Part shown: piece by piece, positions 11,694 to 23,560 of the stretch | How the letters are laid out: each line of letters starts with the position of its first letter | Position numbering within the stretch: position 1 is the stretch's first letter | NCBI GenBank assembly: GCA_035048485.1 | Contig: CM068582.1 | Location: 18,921,570-18,985,569 of the forward strand | Length of the DNA stretch: 64,000 nucleotides | Source: Pteria penguin | Lineage: Eukaryota; Mollusca; Bivalvia; Pterioida; Pteriidae | Direction: 5' to 3' | Translations under genes and position numbers: made by a program | Notes under the pieces: model-generated | Database searches by the model: none | The model's input: only the letters and a program-made list of their open reading frames with translations | Told to the model about the DNA's origin: nothing

Positions 11694-14467
11694 TATTGTC
11701 GATTACTGAACTGCGTTTTGTTATCTGACGTTTCATTGGTGGAAAATATCTTCGCGATAAGCTGAAGCATCCAATGAGATTTATACCTTTGGGACACAAC
11801 TCTACGCCGTTTATTTGGCTTATTGACCCACAAGATTTAAACGTAGAGCAAAAGACCGGGGGCATCCGACGATGACTAACATCCGTTTGTATATATTTTA
11901 ACATCAAAGATTTTTTTTTCAATCTGATTACAATAATCTTATGTAATTTTTGAAAAAAAATCAAAATAATGATATGTCAATATTGCATAGGTATTTTGTC
12001 GACAATATGTAAACTACATTTGGTATTCTACCTAGCATTAAAACATAGTGTCTTAAAACAAAGATTTGCAAACAATGAAATTAAAAAGAATATAAACGTA
12101 TTTAACCACCTGCCATAAATTGAAAGTAACACACTCATAAGATATGTCAATGTTATCATGTTCTCCAGTATCTTATTTGTTCTATATTTGACAATATTTG
12201 ACACATATTAAATCATATATGTAACAAATATAGAACATATATACCTTTTAATTATGTAAAATAATTTATTCCATTATAACAACGATGACAACAGTAATTA
12301 CACAGATCCAATTGAAAAAATTAAGTGTTCATATTGGAGAAACAGAAACTGTTTAACATTTGAATTATTTCGTATGAAAAACTAATCTTTCTAACAATAC
12401 CTGAAAAGAGTACTTAAATAAACATAAAGAAATTCTAAATTTCTTTTACTTTCACCTTAAGTTCAAAAGCTGTGACTTTGACCTCTGATTGATGTCTCAA
12501 AAATAAATCTCTTTTATCAGTAACAAAATATCGAATTTTAGTTGCTTGAAAGATATTTTATGTACTGTCTGAAACCCTAATTTTCATTTTCATCTTTAGT
12601 TACACAGCTGTCAAATGACCTCAAAATCAACAGGCTTCTTAATTTTATAAGTAACAAAAACAGAAATTTGTTTCATTATGATGAAAAATACTCGAGTTAT
12701 CATACAGAAACTATGGGGCACTATTACAGAAAAATAGACTGACAGGTTGATCTGGCATTGACTGCTATTTCATTCCAGGGGCATATTTAATAATTGTACT
12801 GTATCTCTGAGGCAGTGTATTCAAATAGCAACAAATCTTATCATAGGGTAACAATGACATTAATATGAAGGTCATGACACACCACTATGACAACCAAAGA
12901 TATATCATATAACAAAAACTATGCAGAATATGAGAACTCTAACTTTGCTGTTCAAAGATATAATGAAGGTCAATTAGTTTTTAAAATAGGGCACCGTTAA
13001 ATGACATATAATACACCCACATTTTATTATCCTAGGTGTCATACAAACTAGAACTAAATATCTAATCTAATTGTGATGTGAAAATTCCTCTTCAACATTC
13101 ATAGTGCATAGTGTGATCAAAATCCACCAAAGGAATTAGGACGAGTTGCAAAAGGAAAGGCATTTAGCATAGGAAAATCTCAGTATATGGATCACAACTC
13201 CTGATAAGTTTTGGACAGTATACCTCTTTCAATATGCACATCCTCATATGATGTTCTTTCCACACTCCACCAAAGAGTGTATAAGAAATTGTGAAGACAA
13301 GGTATTTTACATAAAATCTATAAAACTCTAAGTCCAAGAGCCAAAATGTTGTAATTTGTTTGGACAGCATTTCCCATCGAATATGCACATATTCACAAAA
13401 TGTTCTTTCTTTGTACAACGTTTCATCAAATCTCTCAAAGGTTTAGGAGGAATTGCAAGATATGATGGTTAAGAAGTTATAAAAGCAAATGTCAAATTCT
13501 ACGAAATTACATAAAGTTATCCATACTCTGTGACATTGAATTTTGACCACCATATCAATCAAATAAATTCTTGACTTACAAGGAAAATGTGTGTCAAGTT
13601 TCTTGTACCCTAAGTGTAAACAGGAATTCAGTGATGATCCGGAAACCATACACATGGCTAGACGGACATAAAGGCGTGCAGACAGACAGGGTGATTCCTA
13701 TAAATGTATACTCCACACACTTTGTTTGTAGGGATATATTGATGGCAAAACATCATGTATACCAATGGTGATTAAGATAAGACAATCCAGCTGCCGTTAT
13801 GATGCCTACAAGAGTCCAAAGTGTCATCTTAACATATATCTTCTTGCTGTTTTCTACACAGTATCTGGTAAATATCCTCTGTCGTTTCGTTTGTCCATTC
13901 CTTCGAAAATCCCTGGCAGTTTTCTTGTAGTTTTGGAGCTGTTTTCTGAGTATATAAAATCATTACATTGACAATGATTTACATCACACTTTCAAAACAA
14001 AATGATTATACATTCACATTAAGTAATAAGGAGAAAAGATAATATGTATTGAGGGATGCTAAGCAGTTAGGAACACTTCAGTGTGGGATATTTTAAAGAA
14101 GACAAGATGCTATATAATAATATCTGCAAATATGGTCCCACTCTACTCGTTTGTTTTTGTGGGGCTAAAACCTGCCTATGTTGTGCTCATTCACAAACAA
14201 CTGACTTGAATCAAGTTTGAAAAAAATCACCTCGCTTTTATTACGGTTCCCAGTTTGTCTGAATATGACACTATACACTATATTGACTTTTTATTCCATG
14301 AACTGAGATATGGTGTACCCTTCGGTACTTCATGTTTTACTTAGTTACATGTAATACGTACCAATGATTATAAATAATGTTTACTATGTCTGCACCTTTG
14401 TTTCTCATATACATTACCACCGTTGACTCTTTCTTTAATGTCATATGCATATGCATATTATGTTCAA
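11694..14467. other. Long intergenic stretch without a recognisable gene
   Basis: The sequence is AT-rich with scattered decayed repeat words, for example AAGGTCATGACACACCAC at 12871 and a GACAGACAGGGTGATTCC tail near 13681, both like the family-B arrays. No exon, RNA gene or complete mobile element is supported. Confidence 0.5.
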
Positions 14468-14478
14468 AGTTTAATGTG

Positions 14479-14749
14479 AAGCCTGCATGGCCTAGTGGTT
14501 TCGCGCTCGCCTCCTGATCGGGAGGCCGGGTTTGAGTCCCGCTCTGGTCATGCCGGTGTCCTGTCTTTCGGATGAGACAGTAAAAACCAAGGCCCCGTGT
14601 CATGGTATGCATGGCACGTTAAAGATCCCTCAATGTTTCGGGTGGGTCCGTTGCAAAGGTCAAAATTTGTATGCCCGCATCAGGCAGATGCCGTCACCAT
14701 ATACGTGAAATATTCGTGGTGTGACTTTAAACAAAAGTCAATCAATCAT
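14479..14749 (+). mobile_element. tRNA-derived SINE, copy S1
   Basis: An RNA polymerase III promoter is visible: A box TGGCCTAGTGG (14488-14498) and B box GGTTTGAGTCC (14529-14539). A central conserved part follows (CACGTTAAAGATCCCTCA, GGGTGGGTCCGTTGCAAAGG), and the tail is CAATCAATCA. The 11-bp direct repeats AGTTTAATGTG at 14468-14478 and 14750-14760 are target-site duplications from target-primed insertion. Related copies lie at 19218-19477, about 50441-50665, and 63714 to the right edge. It is a non-coding retroposon. Confidence 0.9.
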
Positions 14750-14794
14750 AGTTTAATGTGTGTTTCAAAAGTCATAATGCTTAATCAATACTAT

Positions 14795-14950
14795 TAGCCT
14801 GCATGATTCAGCAAGTAATTATCACACGATAGAATCAAGAGGTTCCAAGTTCAAACCCAGCAGATTTCATGTAGGTTGCGTGTCTCTAGGACGGAACACT
14901 TTAAACAAAGGAACCATGTCATGTGATGTGACATAAAGATACTTCCTACA
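14795..14950 (+). repeat. Possible degraded SINE head
   Basis: GAGGTTCCAAGTTCAAACCC (14840) resembles a B box. It is preceded by CCTGCATGATTCAGCAAG, which resembles the start of S1, and ends with ACATAAAGATACTTCC. Support is weak. Confidence 0.3.
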
Positions 14951-15149
14951 AACAAAACTGTGTCCGTAGTGGTCAACATTAGGAAATAAAGTTATTTTTC
15001 TAAATTATCTATAAACACTGTAACCATTTCAACGTGTTAAACTTTATTTTACATATTGATCTATTCCATTAATATTTAAGTAACATTCAACATTATTCTT
15101 AAATTAATAGATATCACAAAAGTGATTTATTTCTTAATGTCATCGGTAT

Positions 15150-15450
15150 GAGGACGATATGATGATATTGCGGGCCAAGTGGCAAATCTATCACAGGAAC
15201 ATGAAGCAGTCCGGCCAGAAAATAGACAGTTGCATGAACAGTTAGAGAACAAAGATGAACTGTATACTGATGTTCTTGTTGACAGGTTCACTAAAATTAC
15301 ACTAATAATGTGAACAACTTTCTAGGTTTGCCAAATATAGCCATGTTGTTTGGTATATTTCAAATTCTTGCTTCATTTGCTGCCAGCATGAAACACTGGC
15401 CTGGAAAGGAGTCTTTTGAATGTAAAAAGACAATGCACTGAAAAAGTCAG
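15150..15450 (+). pseudogene. DDE_Tnp_4-type transposase fragment, N-terminal part
   Basis: A frame reads DIAGQVANLSQEHEAVRPEN and QLHEQLENKDELYTDVLVDR, a heptad-like coiled coil. After a stop comes NNFLGLPNIAMLFGIFQILA. A coiled coil followed by a (T)GLP motif is the layout I recall for the N-terminal part of DDE superfamily (THAP or Harbinger-like) transposases in molluscs. The catalytic region is absent here. A matching C-terminal piece occurs collinearly at 24562-24774. Confidence 0.45.
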
Positions 15451-15597
15451 GACTTGAAAATTAAGTCAATTTCAAGAGTTCATTCTAAACCTCCTAAGAC
15501 TAAAACTATGTTTAAACATTTATATTCTATCACTATTGTTTGTTTTACCTCAATCATCGGTCAGTGCGATATTCACAAAGTACATGTCATTGGCATT

Positions 15598-17288
15598 CGC
15601 ATTTCATAATAGTAACATCAATTAATTTTGGTCGATTAAAAATTCTCATGAAGTTATAGACAAACTTCTTTCGCTAAATTTCAAAGCTACTCAAATTTCT
15701 ACATTTGATTTTTCTACACTTTATGCATCTCTGCCTCATAATTTGATTAAAAGCAAGTTGCTGTCTCTTATACAATGGTGTTTTCACAGAGAATCTAAAA
15801 CTTACATATGTACTTCCAATAACTCCGGATTCTTTTCCAACAAACAATATACTTCATATAAATACTGGACTTGCAAGGAATTATGTAAAGCACTAGATTT
15901 TCTCATGAATAATATTTTTGTGCAATTTGATGGCAAGATATATCAACAAATAGTTGGGATTCCTATGGGTACTAACTGTGCGCCTCTAATAGCAGATTTA
16001 TTTCTTGATTGTTTTGAGAGGGATTTTATGGTTTCTATTCAAAAATCAAAATGTTTTGACCTCATTGGCAACTTTAATAATACTTGCAGATATCTGGATG
16101 ATATTTTGTTTATCGACAACCCTGAATTCGAACAATTTATATCAGAAATATATCCACCAGAGCTCACATTAAATAAAGCTAATACTTGAGATAAATCTAC
16201 ACCTTTCTTAGATTTAAACATCAAAATTATCAACCACCTAATATATACTAATATTTATGATAAACGTGAGGATTTTGGATTTCCTATTGTAAATTTCCCT
16301 TACTTGGATGGCGATGTCCCTCGACTCCCATCATATGGTATCTATATATCTCAATTAGTTCGATTTGTCAGAGGCTGCACCAATGTTTTGGACTTTCATA
16401 AACGAAATTTACAAATTACTACTAAACTTTTAACTCAGGGTTACAGATATCACAAGCTAAGAAAAACATTCAGCAAATTCTTCAGATCTTATTCAGAACT
16501 TCTATCTAAATTTGGAAATATTTCTTTTCAACAGTATGTATCCAATGGAATTTCCCATCCTAATTTTTACGGTGATCTCGTATATAAACTAAGGAAAGTA
16601 AAAGGCTCCGATAACGTCATTTTATCATGTAATAAAATAGTCAAACGTCTTCTAAATAGACAATATGATATTGAGATCATCAAAAAGACTATAGGTCTTG
16701 TATTTGGCCCCTCTACAGTCTTATGCAGACTTTTACTTGAACGTTGCACGCTGACTAACAGGGCGGTGGGGACTATATGACGGGCCTTGTCCAAACCTCT
16801 TTCAGAGGAGACATGGTCCTGAACCTCGTCCCCTCTGACTGTTAGTCGGGACTCCTACAGATCTAGGGTCTTAGCTCGCTTTAAGACTGACAGAGCACGG
16901 TTTATCATGCTGATGTCGCATATATTTTTATACCATTATGTGTTTTACAATACCTTACGTGTTTATATTTTTATGACCTCTCAATATGCGATACCTGTTG
17001 ACCCTTGTTCTTTACATGGAGGATTATTTATAAATTTTTAAATGTACGTCCTCTGATTGTTCTGCTGTTACAGGGAGTGGGAAGGCGGGCCCGTAAACCG
17101 GTTAACCACACCATTTGTTTGGCTTTTGTCAAATTAAATGACCGTCCTAAGTCGGTATCGTAATTGCACTACAATCAAATATTTTTGTAATGTGTTACAT
17201 GTTCTAGTATATTATTTATATTCATGTATTGTATAGCTCCATGGTGACTTCTGCCACATAACTGAGCCAGTAACTCCCCTTTTTTCTT
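15598..17288 (+). mobile_element. Penelope-like retroelement, copy 1, 5'-truncated
   Basis: This 1.69 kb copy aligns almost base for base with 25196-26866. The frame encodes reverse-transcriptase motif A (FDFSTLYASLPH), a QIVGIPMGTNCAPL block and motif C RYLDDIL. After a TGA at 16188-16190 the same frame continues as STPFLDLNIKI and the downstream domain (YGIYISQLVRFVRGC, GYRYHKLRKTFSKFFRSY), ending at 16780. Copy 1 also has a TAA in place of a Tyr codon near 15625 and keeps 21 bp (around 15820-15840) that copy 2 lacks. A conserved 3' tail of about 500 bp ends in CTTTTTTCTT. I place the RT in the Penelope-like group from the GIPMGT--APL and (Y/F)xDD pattern; this is from memory. No GIY-YIG domain is seen. 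Confidence 0.65.
16753..16847 (+). repeat. Inverted repeat in the Penelope-like 3' tail
   Basis: GACTAACAG (16753-16761) pairs with CTGTTAGTC (16839-16847). Inside, GGGGAC can pair with GTCCCC, and CCTCTTTCAGAGG forms a small hairpin. It spans the stop codon of the downstream frame. The same structure occurs in copy 2 at about 26331-26425. It might be a signal recognised by the reverse transcriptase. I see no hammerhead core. Confidence 0.55.
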
Positions 17289-17539
17289 CAGGATTAAATA
17301 TCCATATACAAGGGTAATAATAGAAACCACTGAGTTCTATCTACAAATAAAATAAAAGGACTGAAAGTCCTGTGTGTTGGCTAGTGTGAAAGGAGTTATT
17401 AAATATGAACCTCTCCAACCTACCAAATGTCTACATACATACCAATTACGATTAAATATTTGTAAGATAATGAGACAAGTCAAGAAAATTATTGATTTCT
17501 CAGAAATGATCAAAGTCCAAGGTACATAATTATGTCTAC

Positions 17540-17987
17540 ATCAGTTAATTGGCACCACCTAATGAGCGATCTAGACAAAAAAAAAAAATAAATTTAATAG
17601 GGGGTCATAAGTATTTCATTTCTTCTAAGCTTCATCTAATTCCTTCACACAGTTCATAAGAATAAAGAAGAAAATGTGAATACCACCCCTCCTCCTTTTA
17701 TTTTTAATAAAAAATATCTTAAGATTGAGCTGTTGAAAAAAAATATTTCATTGTAAGTTCTTATCATACATATGATAACAAAAAAGAGACAAGTTTGTCA
17801 AACAAGGGTACCATCTGTTACCTACGTTTGCTCCTGCTGTCGATGGATCTGGTTTTAAAAAATCACTTGTATGGGACTATGAGTACTTCATGCTTACCAA
17901 GTTGCATCAAATTCCCTTTAGTGGTTCTCGAAGTTGTCAACACGCTATGATAACAACTCACCTAGCCTAAGATTCAGCTGACGTAAA
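17540..17987 (+). repeat. Family-A 3' fragment (A6)
   Basis: A diverged family-A 3' end with the words GTCAAACAAGGGTACCATCT, GGGACTATGAGTACTTCATG and a decayed terminal hairpin (ACTCACCTAGCCTAAGATTC). Confidence 0.65.
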
Positions 17988-18499
17988 AACTAGGTAAACG
18001 GTGTATGGTCAAAACGGCCCAAAAATAAAATGGCCCACACCAAAACGGCCCAAATCCACTACTAAAACGGCCAAACGTTTCACTTCATATATTATAGATA
18101 AAACAGCCCAACTTTTTATTCACTATATATATGATAGATAAAACGGCCCGACTTTTTATTTCGCTATTTACGGTAATTGCAACAATTTTCAGAAGTTATA
18201 AAAACATTATTGATATATATGCCTTTGACGGGTTTAATTCTAAAGTTAATCAAGTGCAAGCCATGCAATGATAATAGCAATGATTAATAACTAGCGATTT
18301 TTAGACTTTTATTTGGTACATAAGAAAACATTTTAAAGTTCAATAGATATACATGCACAAATATATAAAAAGCAACAATAATATAGTATAATGTCAAGGT
18401 CAACATAGTGAATTTATATATCACATTAATTCAAAATATAGATATGTTTATATGTCAAATACAGTACAATATATAACTATAAAATGTGACTAAAGTCTT

Positions 18500-18960
18500 C
18501 ATTATGACTTAAAGTACTTCTAATTTTGAAAGCACATTTTAGAAATTTACCAAAAAATGCAAAGTTCCTCTGTGTTATTGGAACTCATGAGTTGAACTAA
18601 TTTGAAGATGGAGGGTCTTCTATAATAACAATTTTTCAAATATTTAATTCCTATGTTTTCAAAAGCGGGACATTTCAAAATAAAATGAAACTCGTCCTCT
18701 CTGTCTAATTTACAAATATTACATAAACGTCTTTCAACAGGTATATTTTTATATTGCCCAGTCTCAATACTCGAACAATGTGACGAAAGGCGCAATCTGT
18801 TAATATGTTTCTTTGCATATAAATAGGTTTGGTCAAATAAAGCTGTAATGTAACGTAATCAATGTGTTTATATAAAGAACATTTCAACAATGCATTTATT
18901 TCAGCTAAAATAGACTGCTTATACATGTATATATATATATATATATATATCAATGAGACG
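18500..18960 (-). pseudogene. LINE reverse-transcriptase C-terminal remnant
   Basis: The frame includes RLSSHCSSIETGQYKNIP, RLCNICKLDREDEFHFILKC and YYRRPSIFKLVQLMSSNN. The CxxC...HFxxxC pattern is the zinc-binding motif at the C-terminus of many non-LTR retrotransposon ORF2 proteins. The upstream part (CSLYKHIDYVTLQLYLTKP) is in another frame. It is heavily 5'-truncated and contains a (TA) run at 18928-18950. Confidence 0.6.
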
Positions 18961-19092
18961 TTGCTTACCTTCCGTTACAATGATTTTTTCATCTAAAGTA
19001 CAATATCACCCAAGGGCATTACCAATTAATCATTTTGTAAATTCTAGCCCAAATGTAGGCAATTCATAAAGATAATGTACACAGCTAACAAA

Positions 19093-19095
<3 letters not shown>

Positions 19096-19159
<64 letters not shown>
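19096..19159. repeat. (TA)n microsatellite
   Basis: About 32 uninterrupted TA dinucleotides inside element 1. Confidence 0.95.
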
Positions 19160-19163
<4 letters not shown>

Positions 19164-19217
19164 AACTAAACACCAAATAGAAAAGAAATATATATGTAGC
19201 ATAATTTATTAGAGAAA

Positions 19218-19477
19218 TTGATTGATTGATTTTTGTTTAACGTCACACCACAAATATTTTACGTATATGGCATCTGTCTGATGCGGGGCATACAAATTTT
19301 GACCTTTGCAACGGACCCACCTGAAGCAGTGAGGAATCTTTAACGTGCCATGCATACCACAACACGAAGCCTCGGTTTTTACTGTCTCATCCGAAAGATA
19401 GGACACCGGCATAACCAGAGCGGAAATCGAACCCCGGCCTCCCGATCAGGAGAATACCACTAGGCCACGCCGGTTTA
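19218..19477 (-). mobile_element. tRNA-derived SINE, copy S2
   Basis: This is a minus-strand copy of the S1 family. Its A box lies at 19467-19457 (TGGCCTAGTGG on the minus strand), followed by the same central domain and an AATCAATCAATC-type tail at its low-coordinate end. It is flanked by perfect 13-bp duplications TTTATTAGAGAAA (19205-19217 and 19478-19490), so it retroposed into element 1. Confidence 0.9.
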
Positions 19478-20023
19478 TTTATTAGAGAAAAGTCATACAA
19501 TAACAAATATGTGCACAGTTCAAAGTACAAGCCCCTTTATTTTGTAGAGACTATTATGATATATAAAAAGAAAAAGTAATTAGAAACAGGGAAGCGTTTA
19601 TGCCAGTATTAATTTTTTTTTTTTACTCTAAAGGCAGTCAACAAGTTTTATTGATTTCAAAAAATACTTCTATCTATAAGGACAATGTAATCTTTGATAA
19701 TCGTAGATAATTTTATCAATTATTTCGATTTCTCTGTATGAAATTTCAAATTTTTGGCTCTTCCTTGAGGTGGCCTCCACGTAGCAAGAGCTAGAAACAC
19801 CAATTTCTCAGTGGTTAACAACCTCAGTTCAAAATTCAATATTCATTTAATAAGTGATTTCCAAAATTTCAACAAATATATATAAATCCGTTTAAAAAAG
19901 AAATTTAAAGTTGGGCCATTTTGGCAAAAAAAGTTGGGCCATATTGGTGTGGGCTGTTTTGTTTTTTGTTTGTTTGGCTGTTTTGGTGTGGGCCGTTTTG
20001 TTTTTTGGGCCGTTCTGACTATA

Positions 20024-20374
20024 ATTCAGATAAAACCAGCAAGAAGCTTTCACTTGTTCTGATACTCACTGATCTGTTCTCAAATGTCAACTTTCAGTTC
20101 AGTATCTCAAGAAATGGCAGAAAGAAGTCTGGGAATTTCTACGGAATTTTCTTTCCAAGTCCAAGAGCTGTAACTCGGCAAATAATGAGATATCACTATG
20201 AAACTGAAATTTGCTCTGTGACCTACTGATATGTACTTGTATACAAAATTGATATCTGCATAAGCAGCAGAAAGAGTCTGGAAATCTGAAGATTCTTAAG
20301 TGAAGGAACTGCAACAATAAGATTAATCACTAAAAGCTTCCCTTACTCTGCAACTTATTGATCTGTACTCATAT
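20024..20374 (+). repeat. Diverged tandem repeat of about 150 bp (left part)
   Basis: Units share the words CTGATCTGTTCTCAAATGTC (20067), CTGATATGTACTTGTATACA (20223) and TTGATCTGTACTCATATGCC (20356), at intervals of 156 and 133 bp. A fourth unit lies beyond element 2 at about 23908. It is non-coding. Confidence 0.55.
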
Positions 20375-21532
20375 GCCAACTGTCGGTGAATCGAAACACC
20401 GAAACGGCACCCTAAACACAGAAACGGCAGGGTAAACACTGAAACGGCACTTACTATTAATCAAAGAAACAAAAGACAACTTTTTTATGACACATATATA
20501 TATATTATAAATACAATGACCAAGTTATATTATGATTTGATGCATATTGACATAGTTATTGCACTTTCTTTTCCATGCTATTTCAGGTTGTGAAAATGGC
20601 CGTCTTCATGTCATGAAGAGGTTTATAGTCAGAATATATTCTTATTATCGCAATTTGTAGCATTTATAGTAGTATTAATATTAAAGAAATGAAATTTTAT
20701 AAATTTGCAATATCAAAACTTTGAAGATTTGGATAATAGCGTAACTGATTAATTTGGCAAGTTTTTGTTTACAAGATAATTGGCGAAAGTTCGCATGACA
20801 ATCCTTTATTATGCACAGTTACATATAATTGCTCAGCAATTGCACCTTTCATGTATGCATTGAAATGTTAATTAATTGAAACTATTATATTAATTGGATA
20901 TCAATCAGAGGAAATTTGAAATACCAAACTTTTTATTTCTAAGTCAAAATTTTAAACCAGAAGTCTCTGTCGAGACTGAAGCTCTACTGGTTTCCTCTTA
21001 TTATCTTTTAAAAGGGTGGGGCAGCAGCGGGGGAATGTGCCCCTCTTTCAAATCAAGGGGGGTATGATCCACCCCCTTTAATCTTTAAGATTTTTTATCA
21101 TCAAGTAGTTAGAATATCAGTTAAAGTGTGGAAACAAAGCAGTAAAACGCTAGTTTTTCTTCTGGTGGCAAAAGGGGCATGTGCCCCATCCCCTCTTTTT
21201 TCAAAACAGGGGATGGGATGAAGTATTTTTGAAACACCCCCCCCCCCTTTTCGACATTTTCCAATGTCGGTTCAAGTGTAGAAACAAAGTATGCAAACAC
21301 TAGTTTTTCTTCCGACTAGCTTAATTTGTTTTTGCTAGCCATATATACATTTATATATAAATCATTATCCCATTTTTTTTTTCATTGCCCGTCAATGCTT
21401 TAGAGAAATGACTTCATATTATTTCAAGAGGAGTTTACGGCACTGTTATATGTTTAATAATGTCTTTTGTCTGTTTTCTTTTTTGCCAATATCTGGTTGT
21501 AAAAGTGTCGTAAAACTTTTTATCACATGGTG

Positions 21533-21535
<3 letters not shown>

Positions 21536-21615
<80 letters not shown>
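21536..21615. repeat. (TA)n microsatellite
   Basis: About 40 uninterrupted TA dinucleotides. Open frames across it encode only Tyr-Ile repeats. Confidence 0.95.
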
Positions 21616-21618
<3 letters not shown>

Positions 21619-22677
21619 CCATTATAAAGTTCATGAGTCAGAGGAAATTCTGGAGTATAGTATAATAAACGCACTGTAGGCTAATGTGTTTATTTTATTT
21701 ACAAATATACACAATTTATCTTTTTGGTGGTTTTATTCACACTGTTCCATTCTTATCTAGTGACAATGATTAATTCATAGCAAAGTGTAAGCGCTGATCC
21801 GTGGTGCAGATAGAAGAGTTACGTGCTCCTTGGTTCAGCATATCTATAACCACGAAGAACATGGTTTATTAAAAAAAAAAACCATTCCCTCCGTACTTTT
21901 GGATACTGTGAACATCGTTCACTTGCAATATTTTGGTTATTCCTAGTTAAATGAAACTGTAAATGTTGTAGGAAATCACTGGTTGTGACTTTTTTCCTTC
22001 ATACATTGCCGTTTCCTTACTATAATTATTTTAGAAATGATATATTCACGGCCTACTACTGGGCATTAAATAATTTCGGTCAACCATTATTGATAAAAAC
22101 TTTAAGATATTGCATGCATTTATTTTTTACTTTGGATATTCGCTTTTTTCGTAGTGGCCAAAAGCACAACGCCAGCGGTCAACACCGCCCCGCCTAGCCC
22201 TTGTGGACAAGAGCGTGGGGTGCCTCCTTTGACGTCCGCTTTACACTAATAAATGCAGAGGTCAACGACCGTATTTTCATCCGTTTCTTAGAAGAGAAGA
22301 GAAGATACCTGCTGCTAGTTACACAAACAAAATATGAATGCATACTTTACACTTCAATGTTTTTCTCCTCTTATTTCTTTTCTAGGTCTATGATCTTTTC
22401 TCAATAATTTATTCAAAATGGCCGCTGTTATATAAACATTAGAAGACAACTCGCCCAAAATCAATTCTGACTAGCATACAAACACTGCGATCTTAAGTCA
22501 ACCATACAGGAAATAATTAAGAGAGGAAATTGAAGATAGTTGAAAGATAAAAATACATACGTGAGATACAAATGTTGAGGTGTAGCACATATGTCTACAA
22601 AGCTATAACCCCCTTTCAAATTACAGTACACTGTAGTGAGAATAATAATTGGGGTTATTTCTGTATGGGTAACTCAC

Positions 22678-23560
22678 GCCCTTTGAGGGGCCCCAGGGGT
22701 CCAGACTAGACCAAAAATTGCACATGCACAACTAGACCACCCAAACAAGAAGAAACCACAAAGAGGTCTCTGGGATTTATAACCTCAGGGAAAAAGAAGG
22801 CACAGAATCTTGGGACCACACCCCTTTGTGGGGGTCCAAAGTGGTCCAGACTGGACCAAAATTGCACATGTACAACTAGACATCCTACCAAACAGGATTA
22901 GACTATAATTTAGTCTGTGGGACATACATATATATTGTTAGAGAAGAAGAGGGAACAACATCTTGGGACCACACCCCTTTTGTGGGACCCAGGGGGTCCG
23001 AACTGGACCAAAATTGCACATGTACCACTAAACCACATACCACTGAAGATGAGAATGTTATTGGGTCCCGGGAACATATACCTTTATAGTAGAAGACATA
23101 ACACAATTTTGGGACCACACCCTTTGTGGGACCCCAAGGGGTCCGAACTGGACCAAAATTGCACATGCACAACTAGACCGCCTACCCAGCAAGATCAGAC
23201 CCTAATTAGCTCTCTGAAACATATACCTTCAGAGAAGAAGAGGGAACAAAATTTTGGGACCATGCCCCTTTGTTAGGACCCAAAGTGGTCCGGACCGGAC
23301 CAAGATGGCACATGCATAACTAGACCATCTACTTTACAAGATGAGACAATAATTAAGTCTCTGAGGCAAATACCTTTAGAGAAGAAGATGGAACAAGATT
23401 TTGGAACCACGCCCCTTTGTGGGACCTCAGGGGGTCCGAACTGGACCAAAATTGCACATGCACAACTAGACCACCAATCGAAAAAGATGAAACCATAATT
23501 AAGTCTCTGGGACATATACCTTCAGAGAAGAAGAGGAAACAAATAAATTGTTTACGGACG
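22678..23560 (+). repeat. Six-copy tandem array, about 147-bp unit
   Basis: The core GGTCCGAACTGGACCAAAAT or a variant occurs near 22699, 22850, 22996, 23140, 23288 and 23432, giving periods of 151, 146, 144, 148 and 144 bp. Each unit also has GGGACCACACCCCTTTGTGG, TGCACAACTAGACC and ATACCTTCAGAGAAGAAG. It is followed by ACGGACGGACGTCCGGACGG. No conserved reading frame is apparent. The array lies wholly inside element 2. Confidence 0.85.

Larger units (their letters stand above)
18004..20023. mobile_element. Inverted-repeat element 1 with iterated AAAACGGCCC motifs
   Basis: The left end (18011-18150) carries six copies of AAAACGGCCC or one-base variants, at 18011, 18027, 18042, 18064, 18100 and 18140. 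The right end (19910-20019) carries at least six copies of the reverse complement (GGGCCGTTTT variants). The outermost 20 bp match as TATRGTCARAACGGCCC. The interior holds a LINE 3' remnant (18500-18960), (TA)n runs and a SINE (19218-19477), but no transposase. It appears to be a non-autonomous element. I could not find a clear target duplication. Confidence 0.65.

Noticed and set aside
14479..14749. A functional tRNA gene.
   Set aside because: The A and B boxes belong to a 271-bp SINE with target duplications and a central domain; no proper acceptor stem or terminator is seen.
16700..16900. Possible hammerhead ribozyme in the Penelope-like 3' tail.
   Set aside because: The inverted repeat is clear, but the CUGANGA and GAAA core boxes are not present in either orientation.
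18004..20023. A target-site duplication for element 1.
   Set aside because: Only a TAT trinucleotide is shared at the two edges, which is too little to claim.
21408..21674. Open frames on both strands through the (TA)n run, and similar frames near 9200, 18900, 40900 and 43860.
   Set aside because: They encode only Tyr-Ile repeats produced by the microsatellite and have no other coding signal.
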